Positions 1 to 12,640 are shown, counted from the stretch's first letter. The stretch is 64,000 bases of DNA from Dromaius novaehollandiae (GCF_036370855.1 NC_088110.1:22067501-22131500); one strand, 5' to 3'. Numbers and translations are program-made. Notes: generated by a model not told the origin, from the letters alone.

Positions 1-959
1 CTCAGGAGTTCTCTGAGAAAGATCTCGAATTAAAATACTTGTTTTCTCCTCTGTCAAGGGATTTCGGTTGGGATTTTTTTCCCCATCACTAGAGATCATA
101 CATGGATAAGAAAAGAAACAGTCCATAAGACTTCAAAGGACTGACTCATCTCTCACTCCGGTCTTGGGCTCGCTCTGTTCAGCCACAAGCCTTTTCAGGC
201 AAAGGTATTTTTGTGGGCTTTTCTACATGAATGCATTTTGTACTCTAAAAATTTATTTTCTTAATTTTATATAAATTAAAGATAGAGTTTTGTTCAGCTT
301 TGCTTTGCTAACAGATGACCTGCCGTTTCCTATTGATGCTCAAGACATTAGTAAAATATCTCTGAAATAAGCTAAGAAAATATAGCAGGTCAGTCAAAGG
401 TTTCAAGACACCCATCACACTGCAAAGGAGCACAGAGCAGCTAGGTGCCCAGTTTTAAGCTTTAACGGTCTGCTACTATTTACTTTCATTAAATCCAGAG
501 TCATCTGGCTTAATTTGGTTTGCCTGGAATTTACTTCAGGATAATTTAGAGTAGGATCAGAGTCACCAGGCTTTTTTTCGCTCTCTCTTTTAGGCTAGAA
601 GATGATAATAATAGAGGATTTTTTTCCATGAAAGCATATGCAATTTCCTCCATGGCCATCCAAAACAAATAATCAGGAGATTTCCCCATGTTTACAGTGG
701 GGCATTCTCCTGACCTCCTCTGCAAAGGTCTTTAAGAGAAATCAATGCAAAATACTCAGTAAGAAGTGGGTCACGATTGTTGTTGTTGTTACGCAGAGCC
801 CAATCTGAAACCAGACACAACGACTGAGGATTCCTCTTTGCTATTTTCATGACAAAGCAATTATGTTCAGCAGTAGGCACAGTGAAATTGAAAATTTGGT
901 TCATATGCAGAGAGATTCCATGTTTATTAATAATCACTGTGTCCACATTGTTTATACCA

Positions 960-1460
960 ATTCCAAATATAAGCTGTAGTGATGTATAAAAACCTTCCTC
1001 CTTGGCATAATTGAGTCAACATGACCAGCTCGGCTCTCCCACTTTTTAAACGACTGCAATTATGTCAATGCAAAACTGATGGCTACTTGAGCTTCAATTT
1101 GCAGTGAAGCATCGGATGGACAAAAGGAAGGCGACACTTTCATATCAAATAGGAGAGAACAAGGATGATGAAATACAGCCTTTTGCTGCTCTATATATCT
1201 ACTTTTAGGGAGGTAGATGTTATCGGCTGCCTGCTCAGCCCCTCGCTCATTAAAGTGCTGCTGCGGTGAATGACGGGTGCGTGAGCGGCTGAGACAAGTG
1301 GAAAGACAACCCCGGCGTTTGAGAGAGACGAAGAGCTCCTTACGCGCTGAATGATCACAGATCCATTACATGGAGTCTAATGAGGGGGCTGAGCCAGTAC
1401 AAATACAACTGTTTAACAGTTTATTTTAACCATCCAATGGGAATGACGTAACGTAAAAGG
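960..1460. promoter_or_regulatory. Candidate conserved non-coding element (CCAAT + CRE-like)
   Basis: The stretch is complex, non-repetitive and non-coding. It carries a CCAAT box at 1434-1438 and, six bases further on, a CRE-like TGACGTAA at 1444-1451. A perfect 7-bp inverted repeat (AACTGTT / AACAGTT, one-base spacer) lies at 1407-1421. Motif density suggests an enhancer, but conservation cannot be tested from one sequence. It could serve FOXL1, FOXC2 or FOXF1. Confidence 0.3.
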
Positions 1461-3329
1461 ATTCACGTTGCCAACAATCTTTTTCTCTCTTCCTTTCTTT
1501 TCTTTTTTTTTTTTTTTTTTTTGTTCCTTGCACGGTATTTGTTAGAAATCAGGATTTTCCTTAACTAAATGTCTTGTGGTCTCCTTAGCTTTGTTTCTTA
1601 ACAGGGTTGTCTTTAAGTTAGTTTTCTTTGGCTTCCCAATAGAAGAGTAACAGATTTCTTTTGAAGTTTTTATTGATGAATGAGCTCCTATAAATAACTC
1701 TCTGTGGCAGCAGCTTGATCTCTGAGTTTACTCTGGAATAATAGTAGCAATGGGAATGGAGGAAATTTATGGCAGCATGACATGAAATAGTTTAATGGGC
1801 TTCATACTGTTTAACTTAATCTTTACAGATGTAAAAACAGAAATACAATTATTTTAACAACTATTATTACATATTGCCTTTCTAATGAAAACAGCAACTT
1901 AGTAAGCAGTTTGAGATACGTAGTGAAGAGCTAAGGGGTCCGTCTCACTGCAGAGCCAGGAGTGAGTGCCCTGGGCCGGCGTGTTGCCGAGCGTCCGTCT
2001 GACGGGCTGGGGGGAGCGCGAGGCACGGGGAGGGAAGTGGGCGCGCGGGGCTCGCCCGGGGCTGGCCGTGAGCTGGTGGTGCCACGTGTCACTCCGGCCG
2101 CCCCGCCGCCGGCACGAGGCTCGGAGCAGGTATTACACCCCCACCAGCCCTGCCCGCTGCCACCCCTAAATGACAGAAAGGAAGGAGGGAGGTGAGGAAA
2201 ACCAAGCGCACGCTTCCAGGCTCAACCCTCTCCGATACCAACGCGTCAGCGTAAGGAGCGCAGAGTGCAAATAGTTTTCCAGGGTGTGTTTCGCCCTGTC
2301 AGCTGCAAGCCGCCTAAAAAATCAGGCATTCAGGCTAAGCTGGTGGTCCGAGCCTCCTCTTCGGCGCAGGCTGAAGCCGGACGCCAGCCCAGGGCTGCTG
2401 GCCGCATCCTCCTCCTTGCCCTGGGACATCTCTGTGCAGCAGAAGGAGCTGGTGCTTCTGGAGAGGGTGTCCTGCCCGTGGTCCTCCCTCGGGTCAGCCT
2501 TGGCTTTGCGATGACCAGGGAGGTGTGTGGCTCTGCGATGGGCTGGTGTCCCACGCACGGGCAGGCTGGCGTCCCGCGCAGCCGGTGTCTTGGTGGCACA
2601 AGATGGCTTTGCTGGGGCAGGACGGAGACTCACAGAAGACGACGCTGTAACCTGACTGCAGTAAACCAAATTCTTTCATTCACAACAAAGCAGAATTTAA
2701 CTGCTAGCATCACAAGTTCGCTCTTCTGCCCTTTATGGGTTTGCTTGTTTCTCCAGGGTGATGTCACATAGCATCAAGATGGCCCAGACATGCCTCTTTT
2801 CCCGGGGTAAACTCGGGAAGGTGACGCCAAGAGAAAGAAGAAAGGAAAGGAAAAGCTCTAAAAATCGTAGTCTTCTGTCCAAGTGGATAGAGTGTCGTAA
2901 TTTTCAATTAGGCAGGCTCGCTTCCTACTTTAATCACCGTACAGCTGAGTTAGATCACCGTCACGTAAATTAGGTCATTGCACAGCTCCAGGTCTGGCGC
3001 TTAGCCGGTCCAAGGCTGTAAACAAGCGCTAGGACAAATGATCCCGTTTCTGATCTCACGCCCACATCCCCCAGGTGAGCTTCGCCTGCCGCGGAGCGGC
3101 GCGGGGGGCAGCCGGCTCCTGGAGGTGCTGCGGGAACGCCGGCCCTCGACCCAGCCGGAGCGCTGCGGCGACCGGCGCGCAAGGGGTGGGCGTCAGGTCC
3201 AGTCCCACGATTACCAGGAATAGCACAGGGCCTAATTCAAATGCAAGATTTCCTTCGCGCAGTTTGAGTGTGGCCTGCAGCCAGCTGCCGCTCCGTTGTA
3301 CTCTTCAGGGCTTTGCAAGGAGCATGTGT

Positions 3330-3870
3330 AAATATTGAACTATGCTAATACGCTGCATAATTTTTATGACAATAGTTGACTGCTATTAGTGTCGTTTTGT
3401 CCTGGAGGGAGTATCATTTAAAATGAAATTACAATGAAAATTACTAGTATTGTGTTTTAAAATGTCTATCTGGTGGGAAATTTGCATTATTCATAATGCT
3501 TTCCAATCACTAGAAATTGCCCGTGCAAGAAATAACTTGCAAATTCTTACTTGATTTCCAAAAATGTGGGAAAGTTTATTTATTTCTCCATGCATTCCTG
3601 ATTCGCAATGTGCTCTCTAAAAATGTCGCTAAGATTTAGGCTAACCAAGCTCATGCTAAATTTAGCAACTATATTTTAAATAAACATTCTTTACGCTTTA
3701 CTGCACTGGCTTTGAAGCCGGGTTAAAACAAATTGCGTTCACATGAACATTAACAATGTTTTACTTTGGTCTAAGTGAACATCTGAATTAGTAATAATGT
3801 ATTATTCAGTAGAATCTGAAAATGAGATTTAAGAGATCTAATTCAGCCAATTTAGGAAAGGCTCCTAGAA
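3330..3870. promoter_or_regulatory. Candidate conserved non-coding element (octamer, AT-rich)
   Basis: This AT-rich, non-repetitive stretch follows a GC-rich block. A perfect POU octamer (ATTTGCAT) occurs at 3480-3487, followed by further ATTCAT/TAATG words and TTTATG/CATAA words typical of homeodomain targets. No coding potential is visible. The enhancer call is inference from texture only. Confidence 0.27.
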
Positions 3871-6800
3871 GGAATACAGAATCAGACCAGTATTTATTTT
3901 CAGAAGAGCCAGTTCTGTTCCCCTTGACCACACAAAATTCTCTTCTGGTCTTTTATTAGACATTGCAAGCTACGAGCCTCTGAGAAATCAGCTGTGATTT
4001 AGCACGCATTGAGCTTGAGGAATCTGGCCCATTTTAAAGCACTTAATGATTTGTCTGGATAAAGCACTAAAAATATACTGTAGGGAGCAATTATGCAATG
4101 TCCAGACTGATGAATTGCATAACCTCATAGACCTTTTCCATCTGTAACTTCTCTAATTCTGTGATCTCGTCTTCTTGCTCTTTCACTTAAAATCAAATAC
4201 GTGATCTGTTTAATATCCAAAATGTTGTCTCCCGGAGGACCTGTTTTCTGCGCGCGCAGGGGTATGAATCAAGCAATGCAGCACATCCTTCTCCCCCTCA
4301 CGTTTCTGGATTTGGCTGCTCTTCACAGCAGGCTTAAGAGCGGTTAGCAGAAAGCCAGCAGAGATCTTGGTGTGAAAAGAGATGCTCGCTCTACTATGTG
4401 CCTTTCTTGGTAAAGGATGAAAGGAGAAGTAACTGTGAAAAAAGAAAAATTAAAAAAAAAATAGAAACAGTTACGAAGTCCCTTGGAGTTATGTCACCTT
4501 TAAAGCAGACGCAGAGACAGCCACGCACGTTGAGTGACAGCCCCTGAGAGCAGCGTCTGCACACACATAAATACTTGATTTTTTTTTTATATGCTATGGG
4601 GCCAGCTTCAAGCAAACACACACTTCTGCGCTCCCGCAAGTTAAAATTGGCTACATAACTCAGAGACGTGCCACCTTGCTCAGCTGGGGTCGGTCATTCC
4701 TCTCCAGTGGAATGGAAAGGCACATGCATCGCCCACACAAGGAGTGAGCTGTTTATACTGCATCACCGGCTATTTTCTATTTTTCTTCACAGTATTTCAG
4801 ACTCATGTTTATAGCCGAGCCGGAGAGGTTGGGAAAGCCAGGGGGAGGATTCCAGGGATGAGTTAAATAGTGGGTGGCAGTTCTGTGTTCAGCTATTGCT
4901 TTTTTGGTTGTGGAACAGGTGTGAAACGACTGACACCGAATTTTTGCAGCTTATCAAGTCATTTATGTTGGTCTGACACATTGCCCGTTTTGCATTGCAC
5001 CACGCTGAAATTCGCAGCGGTGGCTACGTAGAGAAATAAGGATGTGCAGTTAGATACAAATGACAGGTACCGGCGTATTGATACGTACACTTCTTTCTCT
5101 GCACTGGTATGCTATCATTTTTATTGTACCATTACTTCTGCTGTTCTGTGTATAAACAGATGACGTGCTAAAGCAGTGTGTGGTTAGTCATTCTGCATGT
5201 TGGCAACGAGACCCTTTTTCCTCGGTATTTGCTCCCTGCAAGTTACACTGATTGCCTGATCCCAATTCACTCCAAACTGCCACTCGTAACTATCTACTTG
5301 ACTCCGAGTTCAGGCAAGCTGGTGTCACCTTTGTGCTAAGCCTATTAATTCTACTCTTGCAAGTGAAACTGAAATCAGGCCCAGCGTGGTTTTTAAAGAC
5401 TGCAGCTGTGCTGGGTCCCATTCCACTACGGCAAAACAGAAATAAAATAAAATGTCACCATAAACAAAGCCCCGCAGAAAATAAACTCTCATCGCATCAG
5501 AAAGAGAGTGAAGTCTCAACAAACATGTCTGCGACAAAAACATACATCATGTACCAGTCGAGCTGAAATCCCAGTTTCACTCTCCTTCCTTCAGATGATT
5601 TGCTCATTCTTGACCCGGACCTTAAGAAAATGAGAAAGTTACTCAGCCATTTCTTTTTATTATTTTCTTTTCCATCGTGGTGCAAAAATGAGGGGACCTG
5701 GCACATATTTGAAAGGCAGGCGGGTTTGAACCAGTAAAAAGAAGTGACCCTGTAAACAATGCAAAATTATTTTGTGAAACTTTGTACCGCTGAGGATCCC
5801 GGAGGCTTTGGTGGTTTGAAAGGAGGGGGGATTTTCCACCAGGATGAGGGGGGTGGGCTTAGCTTGACCTTGGAAAGCCAGGACACCTGCAAAAGGCAAA
5901 GATCTGCCACTAAAAGCTGCTCTTCTGCAGGAAGGACCATTTCTTCCTTCCCCTTGAGGTGGAGGATACGGGATGGAGGAAGCGGTGGCAGTGGCTGCTC
6001 CCTGTTCCTCCTGGGCTCTAGATACACCTGTGCGGGCAGAAAAGGAACGAAGCCCCGTCTGCAGCTCCAAGAGGCATTTTGGGAGCTATCATGGGAGCTG
6101 AGGGGTCCTGAACCTGGGGGGACACAGCTGGGTGCTGAGTTAGGAGAACGGGAACAGCAGAAGCTGATGGCACAGGCAAGATAGTGACAGCATGGATCTC
6201 AGGGACTCCGCGGATTCCTTTGCCGTCCCTGCGCTGCCTGCACGCGGGAGGACACGCTCGTCCTCAGCGGCAGCAGCTGCTGGCTAGCGGCGTGCCAGAT
6301 GTGCACAAGGTCCCGGGAGGGTGGCACGGCTGCACCCGGCGGTGACAACGGGGGAACTGCCCCATGGCTTCTGGGCGTATCCACAGCTACCTCGGGGGAG
6401 GTTTTTTTAGACAAGCGAAAAGGTTCTTCTGGGCATAAACCCCTTGTGATCGAGAGCATAAGTGACCACTTCCAGGGGCAAAACCCTTCAGTGGGCCAGG
6501 CTGAACAGAGGCCAGGGAAGCAGCTTCTCCGTCTGAAGCCAGCAACACTGGCCACCCGTGGAAATGGGCTCTCGAACTAGATGGGGACCTGGCCTCATGC
6601 ACTTCCTCGGAGGCAGGATTAACCCTCACCTCACCCACGGGCTGAAGTCCTGTTGCACACAGGCAGCTGGGGGTGGAGGGGTGGCCTGGGGTCTCGGTCA
6701 CCGCTGGGCAAGAACTAAGCAGGGTCTTTCCCCTCCCTACCCCAGCTGCTTTCCATGAGTGATGGTAGCACCAGGACTCCTAAAGGACTTGTGACACCTG

Positions 6801-7699
6801 CCCCAAGCCTTTACTCAAAACCTCCTGGCAACATGGCTATTTATTTAACTTGCTGTAATACCTGTCTGATTACATGAGTGGCACTGTAAAAACAAGGGAT
6901 TTCGAAACTAGGAGCGTTAACCCTCTTAGCATCTGCACAGCCCTGTAAATTACGGTGGGGGCACCTGTGGCTTTGACTGGGCAGTGACGTCTTCACTTGT
7001 GCAAGTTCTTTTTTTTTTTTAATTCCGTGTCATAGATTTTAAAAATGGACCCAAGAGGTATTTAAACAGGAATTTCCAGAAACAGAAAATATGGCAAGGA
7101 TTTTATGAAAGGCTGTAGCTGTGTTTGTCTAGGGTTCCAGCTGTGGAAACTCAGCACCGCTTCCCACCCTTCAGGGATTTTCTGCACTTGCCCCCATCAC
7201 AGTCCTTGGCCGAGTGCTGCAACGCTCTGCAGCCCAACGCCTAGGCCAAACAGCAAGACAGACTGGCAGCACTTTCGGGGAGGAGGCGCTGACCTTTCTC
7301 TGGGAAAGCTGGAGCACAGCTCTCTTGAGAAGCACAGATTTTCAATAGTCAAGGTGTTTACCTAAGGGCAGGCTTTTCTGGTGGGATGGGGTGGGATGGA
7401 AGGAGGAGAAACAGAATCGCCTCAGGAAATGTTATCCAGGTTACTAGGAATGGATCATTTCCTAGGCCCCTATTTTTAGCCTCTCACCTTTTGCCTTCTC
7501 CTGGCAGCACCTGGCAGCATCTTGCCATTACCTGATATTTGTCCTTCAAGTCCCCCAGAGCTCCCTGCTGCACCCAGGCTCGGGATGAGCGTTGGAGCTC
7601 CGGCAGGGATGCCAGCCAGCCTGCGAGCCCGGGAAGGCCCTGCTCCGCTGCCCGGCTCTCCGGGTTCGGAGGCAGAGACGAGCTCAGAATGAGTCAGCC

Positions 7700-8784
7700 A
7701 CGGTACTGGACAAAATACTTTTATTGGATATAGGTGTGGTTTCATAATGAAAATTGAGAATATAGATCTTTTTCCCAAAGGGCGTTTATCCACGAATATA
7801 CAAAAAGCCTCTATTTATGGCAAAAATAAGAAATATTCCTGTTTGCTCATAATGTGTCTGGATTCTTCATTCTTTAAGAAAAAATAAAAAAATTGAGAAG
7901 CAGTTCATTTCTTTTTTTTTTTCCTGGTAGTTGCCTGGATTGTTAATACAGCTCCTCCAAAACGCCAGGATCAGCTTCCACGACCCCGGTTCAGTCTTTT
8001 TTGGTGAGAAGCAGCTGATCCCAGCGAGACATGGAAATGGGCAGCTTCTCCCTGCTCAGGACGTGGGTGTCTGTCCGTCGCCCTCTCTCTGCTCAGCTGC
8101 ACCAGTGAGACAGAAACGCTGTCGCGATACTCTACAAGTGCCAGGCAGGAAACCAGCTCGCATTAACGCCGTGAACTGCATACGGTGCCGAGTCAAAGCA
8201 AGCACGGCTGCCCGGGAGACGGGCTCCTTTCGCCCGTCCTTGCTTTAGCTCCGTTTATTCCGGCGACCTGCCTTTCGCCCGCTCCGAGGACCGGGGGGCA
8301 GCACCTCGGGAAGCGCTGGGTGCAGGCACCGGTGGGTATTAATGGCCAGACAAAACACAGCCCCCTCCCCCGGGGATAAAAGGGGCGGGTTTGGTTTGCT
8401 AAAGAAAAGGGAGGAAAACCGGCGAGGCGAGGGGCTCGGCGGAAAGCAGGTCCGGGAACCTGAGGGATGCAGAGCCCGAACCTGCGGGAGAGCCGGAGGC
8501 GAGCGTGGGAACCGCGCCGCCGCTCTCCGCCGCTCCACCGCCGCCGTGGGAGGGAAACCGCGTTACCTGCGCAAGCCGGTCTGCCGGGCAGGCAGTCGCT
8601 AAAGGGAGCTCCGCAGCAAGACGTGCCTTGAAAATGCCCTGAAATCCTGAGTCACCTTTACCACCATGTTTTGGTCTTTACCCGCTCGGTGAGGTCTGAG
8701 TCCGGTCTCTCCCTCCCATCCTGCCCCCGGGCCGGGAGCAGCGGCTGGACTGGAGGGGGCGGGGGGGGCACAATTCCGGGGGAA
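7700..8784 (-). other. FOXL1: FOXL1 3' untranslated region (predicted)
   Basis: Sequence between the FOXL1 stop codon and the distal AATAAA. It is GC-rich next to the coding region and AT-rich towards the end, with no coding frame continuing the protein. The 3' boundary is inferred from the signal position and is approximate. Confidence 0.4.
7720..7725 (-). terminator. FOXL1: FOXL1 polyadenylation signal (distal candidate)
   Basis: AATAAA on the minus strand (TTTATT on plus), about 1.06 kb beyond the FOXL1 stop codon, at the end of an AT-rich stretch that looks like 3' UTR. A nearer alternative AATAAA lies at 8254-8259, about 0.53 kb beyond the stop. Either or both may be used. Confidence 0.45.
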
Positions 8785-9950
8785 CTACTGGAAATTAAAT
8801 ACCGTCTCGGAGAAGTGGAGGGGGAGGCAGGAGAGGAAGGGGATGCCGATGTGATAGAGCCTCCCGTGCACCTGGGAGTCGAGCATGAGCGAGGCGTTGA
8901 AAGCCGGCCCGAAGCTGCCGCCGGCGACGAGGGAGCCGCCGAAGCAGCCGACGGGGCTCTCGAGAGCCGCCTTGGCGGCGGCCCCGGGGGGCGGCTGCCG
9001 CAGCCCCTGCGCCAGGATGCTCTCGATGCTGAAGCTGCGGCAGCGCGGGGCGCCCTTGTGCGGCGGGGCGGCGGCGGGGGGCGGCCCGGCGGGGGCCCCC
9101 CCGGGGGCGGCGGAGGCGGCGGGCGGCGGCGGCGGAGCGGCCTCCCGCCGCGGGGGCCGGCTCTCGGCGGGGCCCGGCTCCCCCCCGCCGCGCCGCCCGC
9201 CCCCGCCCGCCGCCGGCTCCCCGCCGCCGCCCGCCGCCCCCCGCCAGCGCCCGCCGCCGCCCCGGGCCTCGGCGCCCGCGTCCGGCGCCGGGCTCTGCCC
9301 TCCCGCGCTGCCGCGGGGCCGCCGGGGCTCCTCGGGGCGGCCGCCCGGCCCCGGCCGCCGGCCCTCGTCGGGGGCCGCCGCGGCTTTGGGCTTCCTCTTC
9401 CTCCGCCGGTAGTTGCCGTTCTCGAACATGTCCAGGCACCGCGGGTCCAGGGTCCAGTAGCTGCCCTTGCCGGGCCGCCCCTTCTCGCGGGGCACCTTGA
9501 CGAAGCAGTCGTTGAGCGAGAGGTTGTGGCGGATGCTGTTCTGCCAGCCCTGCTTGTTGTCGTGGTAGAAGGGGAAGCGGTCCATGATGAACTGGTAGAT
9601 GCCGCTGAGGGTCACCTTCTGCTCCGGAGCCTCCTTGATGGCCATGGCGATGAGGGCGATGTAGCTGTACGGGGGCTTCTGCGGGGGGTCCTGCCGGGAG
9701 AGCACGCTGCTGGGGGCGAAGCCCAGCGCCGCGGGGAGATACACCATGGAGGAGCTGCCCATGGGCGAGAGGTGGCTGCTGTAGAGGTGGCTCATGGCGG
9801 AGGGGCCTTTAGCTCCGGGTCTTCCCCCTCGGAGCGGGGAGCGGGGACAGGGCACGCCAGGAGCCCGGGAAGAGTCCACCAGGGAGCTATTTGTGCTAGC
9901 TCGGATCCCAACCCTGCCTGAACGAGCTCGCTCTGCCTCTGTCCCTGCTT
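8250..9950. other. FOXL1: CpG island over FOXL1
   Basis: Dense CpG and GC-rich sequence covers the FOXL1 coding region and its immediate surroundings, with the most extreme part (about 9040-9380) encoding the low-complexity linker. CpG islands over intronless FOX genes are normal in vertebrates. Boundaries are by eye. Confidence 0.6.
8785..9795 (-). CDS. FOXL1: Forkhead box protein L1
   Basis: Single-exon winged-helix transcription factor, 336 aa (human about 345). FOXL1 acts in the nucleus of gut mesenchyme downstream of hedgehog signalling. The forkhead domain spans about residues 39-135, beginning [16 protein letters not shown], with recognition helix [10 protein letters not shown] at 86-95 and the wing/basic end RRRKRKPK near 130-137. 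The C terminus has FSIESILA (255-262), FNASLML (299-305) and IGIPFLS (316-322), all FOXL1-type motifs. The frame stays open 28 codons further upstream, but I chose the MSHL start because FOXL1 orthologues begin MSHL. Residues about 138-250 are almost only Gly, Ala, Pro, Arg and Glu, from very GC-rich DNA, and should be poorly conserved. The gene is followed on the same strand's upstream side by FOXC2, 7.7 kb away. Confidence 0.96.
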   Translation of the reverse strand: MSHLYSSHLSPMGSSSMVYLPAALGFAPSSVLSRQDPPQKPPYSYIALIAMAIKEAPEQKVTLSGIYQFIMDRFPFYHDNKQGWQNSIRHNLSLNDCFVKVPREKGRPGKGSYWTLDPRCLDMFENGNYRRRKRKPKAAAAPDEGRRPGPGGRPEEPRRPRGSAGGQSPAPDAGAEARGGGGRWRGAAGGGGEPAAGGGGRRGGGEPGPAESRPPRREAAPPPPPAASAAPGGAPAGPPPAAAPPHKGAPRCRSFSIESILAQGLRQPPPGAAAKAALESPVGCFGGSLVAGGSFGPAFNASLMLDSQVHGRLYHIGIPFLSCLPLHFSETVFNFQ

Positions 9951-10039
9951 CATAGCTCTTAAAAAAAAAAAAAAGTTAAATAATTGTTGTAAGTTTGCTA
10001 TTATATGTTGACTTAGCACTGGAAAATAAATTGTCTCTG

Positions 10040-10223
10040 ATAAACAGTCGTTTGTGTTCTCAGCCCACCCACATTAATTAAAATTTCATTGCTACAAAAC
10101 TCCAAGCTCTCTCCACGTGTCTTGCTGGTACCAGCCAATGGTCTCCGGGTTATTCCTTCATTTGTTTATAGAATTAGTCTGTTGATAAGTCTGCCCACCC
10201 AAGTCGAATCAAGCTGTGTTTAT
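10040..10223. promoter_or_regulatory. FOXL1: FOXL1 upstream element with three FOX-consensus sites
   Basis: An AT-rich block immediately upstream of FOXL1 carries ATAAACA at 10040-10046 and TGTTTAT at 10163-10169 and 10217-10223. All match the forkhead core (RTAAAYA or its complement). The middle site also reads TATAAAC on the minus strand, so it could be a TATA element for FOXL1. A CCAAT word lies at about 10134-10138. The start site is not determined. Binding by FOXL1, FOXF1 or FOXC2 would be inference. Confidence 0.4.
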
Positions 10224-12479
10224 TTGGAAAAATTTCCGGGCACCCAATATATAAACGCACTGATCTGATGTTTGAAATATCACGTCCACCCTTTGACGCT
10301 GTAAGCACACACAGCAGAGCAGGATGTGCACTGCTGGAGCGCGGGGAGCGGCGGGCAAGGAAGCCCTGGAGGAAAAGCGGGGTATTAAACCACGGGGGAA
10401 AAAAGGAGAGGGAGAAGGAGATGGAGCAGAAGAGAAGCAAACGCCGGGACAGGGATGAGCCGCAGCGGGGAAGGAAGCGGGGCCTGTTTCTGTCCCGGGG
10501 AAGGGTTATTTGGGGGGGCAGGTGCTGGTGGCCGAGGTGCGCAGCCAGCTGGAGCTGCCCGGCCCGGCCCGGCCCCGGGAGGCGGCCGAGCCCCGGCGGG
10601 GCCAAGCGGGGGCTCCGCGGCCGCCCCGGGCGCTGCGGGCGGCGCAGGCCGGGCTCTGCCGGCCGAGGCTCCCGGGGGGCAGCGAGCTGCCTGAAAGGGG
10701 AATTTGGCAGGCGCTGGGAGGAGGGTCACTATTTGTGAATACGGGCCTGTTGCTTTATATTATGTACTTTCCTGTTTATAACAAGGAGGGGGATTATAAC
10801 AACTTTACAAGTGCACACAGCTGGCCGGTGCTTACATTAGGAATTTGTGATGCTCTTTTTCTGTATAAACGTCCAGGTTTGGGGCTGTGTTTTCTGTTGT
10901 TGGTTTTGGGGTTGTTTTTTTTTTTTTTTTTTAATTTACTGATGTAACGGTTTGGATCCGAGGCCCCGAGGGATTCCGATTCGCCTGGAGGTGTCGGCTC
11001 TTTCCCCAGGCCCGGGGGGCTCGGCGGGGCGCTGCGTTGGAGCCCCTCGATCCTGCCCGCGGAGCATCACCTCTCTCGGAGAGGGAAGACTGGGGGGGGG
11101 GGGTGGATCCCCCCTGTATAAGGCCCTGGAAATAAAGCACGAGGCGTTTTCTGGAGGTCGTGGATGAGCCAGGCTTCTTTCAGGAGAGGGAGCGCCAGTT
11201 CTGAAGCTGCCACCTCTCTGGTCGTTCAAGGAGGTCTGGCAGGGCCTGATCCAGGGGATGGGGGCTCCGGCATCCTCTCGTGAGCCTCCTTCATCCTCCC
11301 TCCACGAAGGACTGTGCTCCTTCGGAGAGAAACAGCCCGTCGCTACAGCTCCTCGCCCCCACGTAGCGACCACGGTGAGATTTTTACCTGGAAGGGAAGA
11401 GGTAAAAGCCGGGCTCGGGGTGTCTCCCAGCACACCCCGGCCTTGGCGAGGCCCTCCCGGGACCTCCCTGGAGGCTCCCCTCCTCCCACCTGCCCGTCGG
11501 GTTTCTCGCCCATTTCTGCTCCTATCCCTTCGTTTTCCGGGTAATCCGCCGGGCGAGGACGTTTAAGCCCGGGGGTAAACGGCAGCGTGACTGCTTCGGA
11601 GCCGCAAATGGTTTCTAAGAGCTTTAAGACACCACGCGTACACACGAAACACAGAGGGGGTGTGTACGGAGGTCGCTTCTCCACGAGGGGCTGGGGGAAC
11701 CTCTCCGCTCACTGGCTCGTCCCAGGCAGGAGGAGGCAAATCCAGCCCCGTTAACACCGCCCATGCCGGTAACGCCGCACCCGCTGCGCTCGGTGCAGAC
11801 ACCCGCCGGCCGCCCGGACCTGCCGCTCCCCCAGCACCCACCCGGCGTGCGATAAATGCAACAAAACCTGGAGTAAAACAAAGCGGGGAGGCGGAAGGAG
11901 GGCCCGGGGGGCAGCTCTCCTCGGCAGCCCCCCGGCAGCATCCTCGCCCGGGAGGGATGAGGCAGAGCCCAGCTCCGCTCGCACGTCCGACACCGAGCCG
12001 GCACCCTCCAGGCAGCCTGTGAAGGGGAGACCAGCGCCGAGGATCGCCCCCCATCCGCCCTGCACAGCCCCCTTCCCACCTCGGGTCAGCCCCCCGCTCC
12101 TTGGGACACTCCGAGCACGAATTATTAAAGCAATAAACACTCGCGTGTACGGCAGGAGACAGGCACACGGGCTGCCCCGCTTATTCCCCACCCTTCTCCC
12201 CCGGTAAAATTGTCGCTTCCTCCTTTCTTCCCCTCTGCTCCCCCTTTCAGCGGTAGGAAATCCTTGGAGGCGGAGATGCGGCGCTTCTGCCTGGTCGTTG
12301 CTCCCAGCTCACGTGCTCCCCGGTGTCTTTCTCCCGCCCGTGGCGTTGCTGGAGCTCGCCGCGTTGCCTGCCCGGAGCAGCCCTCGACAGCGGTGCAACC
12401 GGGGCGGCTCCTGCGGCTGCGGGGCGGCCGGGGAAGCGAGCGGCTGCGAGCGAGCGGCGCGGTGCAGAGGGACTTTGCT

Positions 12480-12508
12480 GTTGTTGTTGTTGTTGTTGTT
12501 GTTGTTGT
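12480..12508. repeat. (TTG)n microsatellite
   Basis: About nine perfect TTG units. It lies in non-coding GC-rich DNA between FOXL1 and FOXC2. Confidence 0.9.
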
Positions 12509-12640
12509 AGCCCTTCCCCCGAGCGGAAGAAACGCGGGGCCGGCGGTGGAGCCGCTCCTGGGCGTCTTTCCCCTCCTCTCCAGCTGACAGGCCCCTTTTA
12601 AAGCAGCGGCGAGGAGCGCTCCGGCCCGGGGTCCCCACCG

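Larger units (their letters stand above)
1..7690. other. Gene-free flank downstream of FOXL1
   Basis: No open frame here resembles a known protein, and I see no splice-supported exon chain. The sequence is mostly AT-rich and complex, with a GC-richer part around 1.95-3.2 kb and 5.8-6.75 kb. A T20 run lies at 1503-1522. Two stretches (about 960-1460 and 3330-3870) are dense in transcription-factor-like words and look like conserved non-coding DNA; they are listed separately. In mammals the region beyond FOXL1 is also gene-poor, so the absence of genes is expected. Confidence 0.6.

Noticed and set aside
9796-9879. 28-residue N-terminal extension of FOXL1
   Set aside because: Open in frame, but orthologues start at MSHL and the extension has no recognisable conservation.
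8671-9921. 416-codon plus-strand open frame over FOXL1
   Set aside because: Antisense shadow of the FOXL1 coding region in GC-rich DNA; residues are low-complexity and match no family.
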